From UBA3305 sp002373555 (lineage in GTDB: Bacteria; Bacillota; Clostridia; Lachnospirales; Lachnospiraceae): DNA of 35,244 bases. How positions within the stretch are numbered: the first letter of the stretch is position 1; every line of letters begins with the position of its first letter. The stretch lies in assembly GCA_946612455.1 (NCBI GenBank), contig CAMOER010000027.1, forward strand, positions 1 to 35,244, written 5' to 3'. Made by a program: the position numbers and the translations under genes. Of the stretch, positions 7,601-14,799 are shown in pieces. Below the pieces are notes generated by a model. The model was not told the origin of the DNA. It saw only the letters and a program-made list of their open reading frames with translations, and made no database searches.

Positions 7601-10600
7601 TACCAGTCATACTCACTTGGCCAGGTATAATGATTATCTGCCAGTGTTGATCCATAAAGACCAGTAAAAGATTTATATAATGACCAGCAATCATTTTTAT
7701 TATTAGACCTTATATATCGCTTCCCTGAGTAATAGTGTGTTCCGTTATTGTCAGTATAACCCCACAATTGTGCAGTCTTTACTGTCGGATCCAGTTTTCT
7801 GTATACACCATTATCGTCTATTCCGAATCTGTCTGTACCATTCTCATCAGTCTGAACATATGAATTCCCATCAAATGTATATAACCGTCCAGAATATGTA
7901 ACAGGGTACTCACTGGAGACTAAATATCTTGTATCTTCGTAATCAACGCCGTTATAACGGTATGTATATGTAGCTGAACGATCAAGTCCTACATGACCGT
8001 TATCCGAAGTTATTACGCCAAACTGAGAGCCAGTATTGTCATCTGTAGGTGTGTAGTTATAAGGAGCAGCATTGCCAGTCCTCGTATACCGAATGCCATC
8101 ATAATCAATTCCCGCCGCACTGTACTGATATACATTGCCGGTATACTCGTTGCCATTGTAAGTCCAGACAGGAGTGTTGCCTCTGGTTACCTGAAAATAC
8201 TCATCGCCAACTCTGGCATATAACGTTTGCGTTCCATTGTCAGTCCCGGTAAAAGGATAATAACGGCCATAGGATCTGTAATATAAATCGCCATCATAAG
8301 TATGTTCACCATATACAGGGCCAGTACGAGTGTATCGAGTACCATCAAAACTGGCATTATCGTATGTCCAATAATAATCCCTGTTACCCCTGGTATGATC
8401 TAAGCGCTCATATGAATTGCCTACACGACCATAATATGTACCCGGATTGTTATCTACAAATTTTGTTTCAGTTGTATATCCGGAATCTGTATATGTACTA
8501 ATTATGAATCCACTTCTATCATAAAGAACACCTGTGTATGGTGTATTGTTCCAACCATATGTCCAAGTAAAGGCATAGGCTCTTTGATAGTTTAACTGTC
8601 GATATTCCCCATCAATCAATCCATATTGTGTTCCTGTATTACTTGTAGTCGGTGTATAGGTATACTCCGGTCCATTATAGGTATAAGTGTATTCTCTATC
8701 CAGCTGTACAAACTCACCATCAACTACACCATAATATGTATTGCCGACAGAATATGATGTAGCAGGAATAAAATTTTCATGTGTTGAATAGGTATAGTGC
8801 GGAACCCTTTCCAATTCCACGTACTGTCCGTCAATAATTCCAAACTGAATTCCGGTATCCGCAGTAGTTTGCACATATGTTGGATCGTAAGTATAAGTAT
8901 AGGTATCCTCTCCATCCAAATGTGTTAATTCAACATATTCACCATTTACAATTCCATACTGCGAAGAAGCAGTCTCACTATCCGTTTCAGTATAAAGGTA
9001 ATCATTTTTCCAGGTATAGAAATTCAGTGTCACAGGCACTCTGTCATAGTACACATTCAAGACTGAACTTCCATCAGCTTTGACCAGAGTATACGGATCA
9101 CTTCTTTCCGCATTAAACGTGAAGTATTTTTTATCCGTATCGGTCGAAGTACCATTCTCTCCATATATCGTAGTATAGCTGCTGTCCAGACGGACCAGTT
9201 CTCCAGTCTTGACATTTACATCATAAAGTTCACTATAATCATAATCGTATTTCTTATCAGCATCCGCAATATTGACACCATCCGTTGCCTTCTGCTTCCA
9301 TACGATAACACGATAAGAACTGTTTGAAGGAGTCCATTTTGCATGCACAGTAGTATCTTCCGTAAGAAGTTCTCCAAAAACAAAGGGGGTTGTACATGCT
9401 TCATCTTCATACCAACCGCCAAACTCATAACCAGTCCATTCAGGATCCTCCGGCTCCATGGTGGGCTGTTTCTCATCAGAAGAATTCATGTAGAATGCAG
9501 GTGCCGTATAACTAGCTCCACCACTGATCATCTTTCCGGTTCCATCATTGATCAGATCATTATCATCAAAGATCAACCAGTATCCACCTTCAATGATAGG
9601 TGCCAGCGTAATATTGGAAGTAACCGGATATTGCTGCCCGGGAATATAGACCTGTGCAGTAGGATCATCTATATCTTCCAGAAGTTTCCACCCCGTCAAC
9701 TTGTTCTCATATTTCGTAGGCTTAATACTGTCTTTTACAGTAAATGTAACCTGATTGTCACCTTCTTTAACAATAAGATCTGTGCCAAGAATATTGTTTG
9801 CATTAACATCAACATAGGTAATGTAATACGCTTCTTTCAGTCGGGCGAAAATATCCGTCATTTCACCTTCGACATAATCATCTTCTGCTTTAGCCGCAAG
9901 TTCAGCATTAAGCTGTTCTATAGTAACTGCAGGCTCAATCAACGAATCAACAGTGCCCTTATGCCATCCCTCAAAGATTGTAACCAGATCACTCTGACTG
10001 ATTCCGGGAATACTTGGCTCATAAATATGTGCGCCATGTTCATGTACATCCTTATAACGGAAATACTGTGTGGTGATCTGTTCATATTCTCCTGAACGAC
10101 TATTGAGATACCAGAACCTGTATCCGATACGAGCATTATTTCCGGATTCACCATCATCAATGATCGGATAGATGGAAAAGCTTTCCGCATCAAAAACAAC
10201 TGTCGAATCTTCAGCCTGAACCGTAGCTACAAGTTCGGGTTCAGCTTCCGCATCCGCCATATGGTACACCTTCAGATCACCGTCTCTGTCAGTCAGCGCA
10301 TCCGACTTGATCTTCACCTGGATCGCTCCCGCCGTCGGCTGCCAGGCAATTCCCAGTGCCTTCATCAGCGGATTCGCATAGATCTTGATATCATAAGCGA
10401 CCAGCGCATCCTGTCCGTTCACCTGCACGTTCACGGGGTTCGCTTCGACCAAGCCAAGCGCAGGCATCTTTCCGGTCAGGACAATGTCGTCATTCTCAAA
10501 AATCGTATTACTGCTCTTTCCGAGAACAGCTTCGAAAACTCTTTCAAGGAGGGATATTCCCGCGAAGGAGAATACGGAGAATCCGTCTGTTTCGAACGTC

Positions 10601-12675
10601 ACAACAGAACCGTCTGCCTGTGCAGCCAGTTCCTTTGCATCCTCATTTTCACCGAAGTGGACGACATGGAGATCTTCCGTGTCTTCCTCTGCCGCGTCCA
10701 GAAGCTCGACCTTCACGGTCACGGCTTCATTCGGCTGATACTCGGTTCCGTCTTTTCCTACGATAGAGATATCAAAAAGTCTGGAGAAGCCGAGGTCTTC
10801 CACGCTGAGGTGCAGGGCCTTTGCAGTCTCCTCAAGGTACTCGACCGTGCCGTCCGTAACTTCCGAAACCTTCAGCTTCGCATCCGCCGGAATTCCGCAC
10901 TCCGGATCATACGTCACGGTAACCTTATACGTCTTTCCGTCGCCAGCCGTGATCGTTCCGTCCAGCACGACTTCGCGCACAATATACTTGGAGAAGCCTT
11001 CCGCTGCGAATCCCACGCCGTCTTCCGTCAGGGATACGTTCTCGACCTTCTCTTCCGTTCCGTCGTCTTTCACATGCCATACTTCGATCCCGGTTCCGGC
11101 TGCGATGGCTTCCTTAATTGCGGAATTGTAAATGCTCACGGAAATAGGAGAACCGGCTTCGGGCTGGAATTCCTCATTGTTGTTATTGATCGTAATATCG
11201 ACAGCAGCAAGCGCGTCGGCGTATTCTTCTTCGCCGGTCACATCTTCTACAATGGCGGAAGAGCCCTTCGGCATCATTCCGTCCAGTGCCACGCTCGTAT
11301 TATTTCCCGCATTCAGCGTCAGCGCGCGGTGCCGCAGGCCGGTGTCCTTCACCAGCGCGTAGCCGTCAATGGAATCGAGCGAAACGGTGACATCGTCGCC
11401 GAATCCCACATTCGCCTTCAGCTCTTCCGCGAGCTTCCCGTCCTTCGTACCGTAAATGGAAATGCTCTCGAGCTTTCCGAGATCGGCGACGGTGTTGCGC
11501 ACGATATTGATCCACAGGGGCTTGATGCCGGAAACATTGTAAGCTTCCAGGACTTCCAGGCCTTCCTCGATATCAGAGATCGTGGAAGCGGTGTATTTGG
11601 GCTTGAACCACCCGGCGATGCCGAGCACGGTCGCGGAAACTTTGTCCGTGATCCAGCCGAGCACCTTGCTGGCGACGCCGCCGATACCGAATACAGAGAA
11701 TCCGTTCGTCTCGAAAGTCAGCTCGGCGTCGGTCTTGTCCATGGAGACTTTGTTGTTCAGCTCTTCCGCCTGCATCTCTCTGCCGGATTCGTCGAAATGG
11801 ACCACCTGGAGCGCGTTCGCGGTCTTCTTCGCCGCGGAAGCATTCTCCGCAAGATCCAGCATCTTAATCGAGACCTGCACCGGGGCTGCCGGCTGGATCT
11901 CATATTTTCCTTCTGTGATGGAGATATCAAAGAATACGGAATAGAAGACCACATCGTCATCCGCCCATGCGAGGGCTTCCGCGGTCTTTTCAAGATATGC
12001 TTCAGAATTCTTTCCCTTGATTTCCTTAACCTTCAGGCCGGCATCTTCGGGGATGCCCGCCTCGGCAGGGCAGGTGACACTGATGGTATAGGTCATACCG
12101 TCGGAAGCTTCGATCGTCTTTGTGAGCGTGATCTCGCCGGTCAGCGGATCTTCGATTACTTCCTCGGTCTCAGCCTCTTCGGTTTCTTCTTCCGCTGTTT
12201 CGTCAGCCGGATCGGCTTCCGTTTCTTCTTCGGTATTTTCAGCAGCGGTCTCTGCTGCGGATGTTTCCGCGGGGGCCGTATTTTCAGACGGGGCTTCAGT
12301 CTCGGGGGCTTCAGTCTCGGGTGCTTCGGTCTCCGGAGCCTCCGTTTCCGCCTCGGTTTCCGGCGCCTCGGTCTCGGGTGCTTCCGTTTCCGGCGCCTCG
12401 GTCTCCGCCTCGGTTTCAGGCGCTTCCGTTTCCGGCGCCTCGGTCTCCGGCGCTTCAGTCTCTTCCGGTTCCTCTATATCCGCCTTTTCCTCAGAAGCAG
12501 AATTATCCGTATCTTCTTCCGATACGGATGCTTCCGCGGAGATGGCGGCAACACCGGCCGTCCCCCCGGACTGCCCTTCCGCGCGCACGGGAACAACCGC
12601 GGTAAACAGGCTGTTTGCCGCGAGTCCGATCGCGAGGATCAGGGCTAAAATTCTGACTTCCAGGTTTCTTCTCAT
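4696..12675 (-). CDS. Giant wall-anchored multidomain surface adhesin (pilus-associated)
   Basis: A 2659-residue secreted protein, start at 12675 with CAGGAGA five bases upstream. Order: signal peptide (1-32); acidic low-complexity stalk with APETE repeats (about 51-183); two related beta-domains (about 180-345 and 570-705), each running from a (T/K)YT(I/V)(S/T)V strand to FET(N/D)GFSVF; Listeria-Bacteroides/InlB-B-type repeats with GGWYEDEACTTPF near 1085; a Tyr/Thr-rich tandem repeat region (about 1225-1660); more InlB-B-type repeats (GYYFVGWYADPGF, GYILDGWYTDPEF; about 1800-2270); a SpaA-like prealbumin fold domain (about 2365-2480); and a last beta-domain. The sorting signal LPAPTG is at 2614-2619, before a hydrophobic segment and a basic tail. 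The APTG core parallels the pilin's SPTG, so both may be read by the class B sortase. Function as tip or wall adhesin is inferred; no ligand can be assigned. Confidence 0.85.
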   Translation of the reverse strand: MRRNLEVRILALILAIGLAANSLFTAVVPVRAEGQSGGTAGVAAISAEASVSEEDTDNSASEEKADIEEPEETEAPETEAPETEAPETEAETEAPETEAPETEAPETEAETEAPETEAPETEAPETEAPSENTAPAETSAAETAAENTEEETEADPADETAEEETEEAETEEVIEDPLTGEITLTKTIEASDGMTYTISVTCPAEAGIPEDAGLKVKEIKGKNSEAYLEKTAEALAWADDDVVFYSVFFDISITEGKYEIQPAAPVQVSIKMLDLAENASAAKKTANALQVVHFDESGREMQAEELNNKVSMDKTDAELTFETNGFSVFGIGGVASKVLGWITDKVSATVLGIAGWFKPKYTASTISDIEEGLEVLEAYNVSGIKPLWINIVRNTVADLGKLESISIYGTKDGKLAEELKANVGFGDDVTVSLDSIDGYALVKDTGLRHRALTLNAGNNTSVALDGMMPKGSSAIVEDVTGEEEYADALAAVDITINNNNEEFQPEAGSPISVSIYNSAIKEAIAAGTGIEVWHVKDDGTEEKVENVSLTEDGVGFAAEGFSKYIVREVVLDGTITAGDGKTYKVTVTYDPECGIPADAKLKVSEVTDGTVEYLEETAKALHLSVEDLGFSRLFDISIVGKDGTEYQPNEAVTVKVELLDAAEEDTEDLHVVHFGENEDAKELAAQADGSVVTFETDGFSVFSFAGISLLERVFEAVLGKSSNTIFENDDIVLTGKMPALGLVEANPVNVQVNGQDALVAYDIKIYANPLMKALGIAWQPTAGAIQVKIKSDALTDRDGDLKVYHMADAEAEPELVATVQAEDSTVVFDAESFSIYPIIDDGESGNNARIGYRFWYLNSRSGEYEQITTQYFRYKDVHEHGAHIYEPSIPGISQSDLVTIFEGWHKGTVDSLIEPAVTIEQLNAELAAKAEDDYVEGEMTDIFARLKEAYYITYVDVNANNILGTDLIVKEGDNQVTFTVKDSIKPTKYENKLTGWKLLEDIDDPTAQVYIPGQQYPVTSNITLAPIIEGGYWLIFDDNDLINDGTGKMISGGASYTAPAFYMNSSDEKQPTMEPEDPEWTGYEFGGWYEDEACTTPFVFGELLTEDTTVHAKWTPSNSSYRVIVWKQKATDGVNIADADKKYDYDYSELYDVNVKTGELVRLDSSYTTIYGENGTSTDTDKKYFTFNAERSDPYTLVKADGSSVLNVYYDRVPVTLNFYTWKNDYLYTETDSETASSQYGIVNGEYVELTHLDGEDTYTYTYDPTYVQTTADTGIQFGIIDGQYVELERVPHYTYSTHENFIPATSYSVGNTYYGVVDGEFVQLDREYTYTYNGPEYTYTPTTSNTGTQYGLIDGEYRQLNYQRAYAFTWTYGWNNTPYTGVLYDRSGFIISTYTDSGYTTETKFVDNNPGTYYGRVGNSYERLDHTRGNRDYYWTYDNASFDGTRYTRTGPVYGEHTYDGDLYYRSYGRYYPFTGTDNGTQTLYARVGDEYFQVTRGNTPVWTYNGNEYTGNVYQYSAAGIDYDGIRYTRTGNAAPYNYTPTDDNTGSQFGVITSDNGHVGLDRSATYTYRYNGVDYEDTRYLVSSEYPVTYSGRLYTFDGNSYVQTDENGTDRFGIDDNGVYRKLDPTVKTAQLWGYTDNNGTHYYSGKRYIRSNNKNDCWSLYKSFTGLYGSTLADNHYTWPSEYDWYSTGSGRGGNTDTNSSYHSTSGTRTTFMAAFMPSGGLVEEKFYGNDPSGRRTIYFNVQELDGTYSVRDQVNTSGGSFNIMDKYEGFHPSYYSVDGERRQTVGDKNERTGYYGSSISYSNRLDIYFDRINYKLAFYTNNGTNELIEKDVPFDAPLSSYASQNHGQKDGYYFVGWYADPGFHTLFNFDSNMPAASVAVHGYWRMERIRVVIVPGANNVNMGSQSTAFRLDYDERINGTLLESATRAGYILDGWYTDPEFTNKFLFSTPVNSGVEGVDMTYQTSSKWASARTLYGDDTEATNNVRGILTLYAKWIVNTNLKGVNIEYDAGEAGIYDANGTLMTTVPVDPQLYQDNSNVVIGQAPSGYSDMYYFDYWEAIDSRGNVLTVTDSNGNQFTQLSPGSTFNVNGVEPYSTVDDEDGNPIIKTIRLRAKYTKSEEAAERFTTITYDGNKFDDRKYPTGTTERQGHANDGTERIKVTLDKEINQTIELPTADDFYMEGFELVGWSFFDGDYDSQIRQANDYNREHPDDPVIVRFELGQKVAADNLEQNPVNDEGNTLYAMWRPKEYTVTVNQVVESGVTDHNFTYTYQYGEKTELSASSSKTLTDNDSFNYSPLQYYDRVGHVFKITAPTISDSKNYAVRVNAVVIKDDGTRETIEPDADGNYRVLGDVEITYTYSLKVQVTIEKRALDDKNRQLTGAKFELEPVTYNSMTEKWDTIGSTSFEYDMSSVSTLTRWLQEGDYRVTEIASPENYAVMGEPVILTVKRDEPFVIKTENGSSVSADAAELTGSSKHTLRVYDRPIRTVIIRKVVEGDDLEPNGYSFEVLLKLNGSAMKNYDTVGAGNAADKTNSAGMIELKIKNGETKELRIPWKAEVVITERNYAQYKTRTSAVNAVDSEPLDEARIFSFQVDENATIIYINKKILPAPTGLKLFMSPFLWMLVLGFAILFIGKVRPETLRRTGKRGDADE
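7700..9000 (-). repeat. Degenerate Tyr/Thr-rich tandem repeats inside the adhesin
   Basis: At least eight imperfect copies of a unit built on (Y/F)G(I/V)(I/V)(D/N)G(E/Q)(Y/F)V(Q/E)L, followed by YTYTYNG(V/P)EY-like strands. Examples are QYGIVNGEYVEL, QFGIIDGQYVEL, YYGVVDGEFVQL and QYGLIDGEYRQL. Unit length varies from about 35 to 65 residues. Tyr is very frequent and Cys nearly absent. I do not recognise a named family for this unit. Confidence 0.75.
12289..12455 (-). repeat. APETE-coding 15-bp repeat tract
   Basis: Residues about 73-129 of the adhesin are near-perfect APETE units interrupted by two AE-TEAPETE junctions. The 15-bp DNA unit varies mainly at synonymous third positions. The acidic, Pro-spaced tract probably forms an extended stalk next to the signal peptide. 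Confidence 0.85.
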
Positions 12676-12956
12676 GTTGCTCTCCTGTGGCGGGCCTCGG
12701 GATGCCGCCCGCGGGGCAGTAGTCGGTCATTCTGTGCTTTACAAGCTGATCATAGAAGAGGCAGCGTACAACTAAGCGTCAAATATTCTGAAATTCATTG
12801 CTGATGGGCAGATTACATTTGTCTTTTCTGCAGAAAAACGATTCTGCATCAGCAGTTTTTATAGCAATCGATACTTATCTGAGAATACTCTAATGCATCG
12901 TGTCCAACAAATGTCCAACAAAAGCAGACTATACCCCCCTGTTCAATAAACTTTCA
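12676..12956 (-). promoter_or_regulatory. Leader region of the pilus locus, no gene
   Basis: This gap should hold the adhesin promoter, but no convincing -35/-10 pair was found. It contains two tandem copies of TGTCCAACAAA (12901-12922), a 14-base perfect palindrome TTTTCTGCAGAAAA (12824-12837) and an AT-rich stretch with ctataaaa on the minus strand near 12860. These are candidate regulator sites only. Confidence 0.35.
12901..12922. repeat. Tandem 11-bp direct repeat
   Basis: Two exact abutting copies of TGTCCAACAAA, one helical turn apart, about 230 bases upstream of the adhesin start. On the transcribed strand they read TTTGTTGGACA twice. This may be a regulator-binding site. Confidence 0.6.
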
Positions 12957-13013
12957 CAAAAAAAGCATGCTGAACGGGCGGGTACGTCGACGCACTCCGC
13001 CCGTTCAGCATGC
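12957..13013 (-). terminator. Strong terminator of the GGDEF/SARP operon
   Basis: A perfect 17-bp stem (12965-12981 with 12997-13013) with a 15-base loop is followed, on the minus strand, by seven Ts. It lies 18 bases after the stop of the 157-residue gene and insulates the signalling operon from the pilus promoter region. Confidence 0.93.
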
Positions 13014-13030
13014 CGGAAAGAAAGCCCGGG

Positions 13031-13504
13031 TTATTTCTCCCAGGCTTCCACCTTCGGCACTTCTTCCTCCGGGATCTCTTCATAGATCGCATTTTCCATC
13101 ATATGAATCATTTCCCAGACCGAACGGAAATTGAGCTTCTGGTTCTTCTCCGCCCAGGTGATCTGTCCCTGCCAGGTGCTGTTCTGTCTGTGCGTGACTC
13201 TTACGATAAATGTCTGCTGCTGTCCGTGCTTTTCGAGCAATTCTTCATCTGTCATAAGCTTCTCCTTATATTCCGTTTTTCCTTCTTCTCTTTTCATGAA
13301 TACCCTCGGATTATCTCCCCTCCTGGGGAACTGCAGGCCGTCAAAAAACCTCTCCATCTGCGACAGCATGCTCTTCATGCTGCCGAATTCCACCGGATCT
13401 TTGCTGTAACGATGCCAGAAACAGCCGTAAAAGCCGGCCGCACTGACGCCGTCCACGCCGATCACGATCCCGTTTACCGCCCCGATATACAGATTATTCG
13501 CCAT
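13031..13504 (-). CDS. Hypothetical protein, 157 aa, coupled to the SARP regulator gene
   Basis: I do not recognise a family with certainty. The protein is soluble, without a signal peptide or membrane segment. The N-terminus reads MANNLYIGAVNGIVIGVDG. A middle part holds the charged stretch KREEGKTEYKEKLMTDEELLEKHG, and a strand-rich section (QQTFIVRVTHRQNSTWQGQI) precedes a helical acidic tail. Its ATG overlaps the stop of the SARP gene by one base (TGATG), which implies translational coupling and a shared role. The section from QQTFIVRV to the WEMIHMMENAI tail looks like the short regulatory proteins found beside SARP-type genes in Clostridia, but this is an impression only. The strong terminator behind it closes the operon. 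Confidence 0.8.
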   Translation of the reverse strand: MANNLYIGAVNGIVIGVDGVSAAGFYGCFWHRYSKDPVEFGSMKSMLSQMERFFDGLQFPRRGDNPRVFMKREEGKTEYKEKLMTDEELLEKHGQQQTFIVRVTHRQNSTWQGQITWAEKNQKLNFRSVWEMIHMMENAIYEEIPEEEVPKVEAWEK

Positions 13505-14730
13505 CAGATCACCGTCCCGTCCTGCGTCAGGATCACGCTGTTCACAAAGAATTCCACGTCCGCGCGCTGTGTTCCCGCGAGGAAATGGCGGTTGATTCGT
13601 TTCTGGACGATCACGCAGTCTTCCCGTGTCGTATTCAGAAGCAGTGTCAGGTACTGTCCTTTCCCGTACCGGCAGACCACGTCTGAGCGGCGGACCGCAT
13701 GACAGATCGCATCGCCGAGTTTCTCGGACAGCTTATCCAGCGCCGGGATATCCCGCATCGGATTCCCGTCGCGGTCCATGATCGTACAGAGCATGATATA
13801 GATCGACTGGCCGCCGCGCTCGAGCATACGCTCGATCATCCGGTAAACGCCCCGGAATACAGGATAGGAGCAGATATAGCCGCCGGGCATATCCTCGTGC
13901 GTGCCGCTTAAGGAATCCTGGATCTCATCCAGCAGCGCGTACTGATGCTCCATCTGGTTGCCCAGGCGCTCCAGCAGTTCCACAGAAGTAAAGGACGGTT
14001 TGAAGCCCATTTCCTCCATATAGGTTTTCTCAGTGCTTTCATACAGCTTCCGGGCGTCTTCATCGCGGCCCAGCGCGATGAGCGCTTCCATGGAAATGGC
14101 TTCCCACTCCATCAGCGGCTGCACCATCGCCGCATGCTTCCCGAGCGCATAGAGCTGGTTGTAATCCTTGTTCATGCGCAGCAGCACCGCCGCATTGTGC
14201 ACACAGCGGTCGAACATCTCCCGGTAATGCCGGTCCTCCTGCGCGACCCAGATCATATGCGTCTGCAGCGGCAGGAATTCGCCGGTGTAAATATCCGACG
14301 CCTCCAGATAGAGCCGCAGCCGCACATCCGGATCCTTCTCGTTCTCCGCTTCCCGGAAAACGCGTTCGAATTCCCAGGCATCCACGACCACCGGGATCTC
14401 CGATGTCCAGTAGTAGCGTCCGTCCCGGTTCTCGATAAAGGTGACGGACGGCAGGCCTTCTTTCACAAGCTTTTTCTTCGTATTATAGATAATGGTGCGC
14501 AGGCCGTGCGAAGCATCCTCGATATCACGGCCTTCAAACAGCGCTTCCAGGAGCTGCGAACGGGAGAATCCCTTTTCCCCACTGTGGAGGACAGCCTGCA
14601 GCAGCCGGACATTCTGCGAATCGCGCTCCTTCGGACCGTTTAAGACGGTCTTTCCGTTCCAGGATATGGTGAATCCGCCGAACGTCTCCACATAGAACAC
14701 ATTTTCCTTCCGGTCTTTTTTGCTGATCAT
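13504..14730 (-). CDS. SARP/BTAD-family transcriptional regulator with degenerate GGDEF-like C-terminus
   Basis: Predicted cytoplasmic transcription regulator. N-terminal OmpR-like winged helix (about 10-100: VETFGGFTISWNGK, the SRSQLLEALF helix, then the GLRTIIYNTKKKL helix), followed by a bacterial transcriptional activator TPR-like domain (about 115-265, containing DIYTGEFLPL, which is typical of BTAD). The last about 120 residues resemble a GGDEF domain. They have the helix-strand lead-in RRSDVVCRYGKGQYLTLLL, in which YGKGQY (355-360) stands where GGDEF should be, so cyclase activity is not expected. The gene lies 69 bases behind the c-di-GMP enzyme gene with no promoter seen between, so it is probably co-transcribed. 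The tail could sense nucleotide or dimerise with the upstream GGDEF domain. Start at 14730 has AAGGGA upstream at a slightly long distance. Confidence 0.8.
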   Translation of the reverse strand: MISKKDRKENVFYVETFGGFTISWNGKTVLNGPKERDSQNVRLLQAVLHSGEKGFSRSQLLEALFEGRDIEDASHGLRTIIYNTKKKLVKEGLPSVTFIENRDGRYYWTSEIPVVVDAWEFERVFREAENEKDPDVRLRLYLEASDIYTGEFLPLQTHMIWVAQEDRHYREMFDRCVHNAAVLLRMNKDYNQLYALGKHAAMVQPLMEWEAISMEALIALGRDEDARKLYESTEKTYMEEMGFKPSFTSVELLERLGNQMEHQYALLDEIQDSLSGTHEDMPGGYICSYPVFRGVYRMIERMLERGGQSIYIMLCTIMDRDGNPMRDIPALDKLSEKLGDAICHAVRRSDVVCRYGKGQYLTLLLNTTREDCVIVQKRINRHFLAGTQRADVEFFVNSVILTQDGTVI

Positions 14731-14756
14731 TTCCGGTATTTCCCTTCTTTGTGCGG

Positions 14757-14799
14757 GCAGGAGTACAGCGGAACACCTGCATTCCGCTTCACTGCCTGC
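14757..14799 (-). other. Intercistronic hairpin
   Basis: Nested arms GCAGG/CCTGC (14757-14761, 14795-14799) and AGCGGAA/TTCCGCT (14767-14773, 14782-14788) fill the gap between the c-di-GMP enzyme gene and the SARP gene. With no T tract it may set relative expression or stability and not stop transcription. Confidence 0.5.

Noticed and set aside
12289..12455. CRISPR-like regular repeats
   Set aside because: Units are contiguous, in frame and protein-coding; there are no spacers.
10261..12648. 795-codon open frame on the plus strand
   Set aside because: It is antisense to the adhesin gene, rich in Arg/Gly/Phe runs mirrored from the APETE tract, and has no domain or ribosome site.
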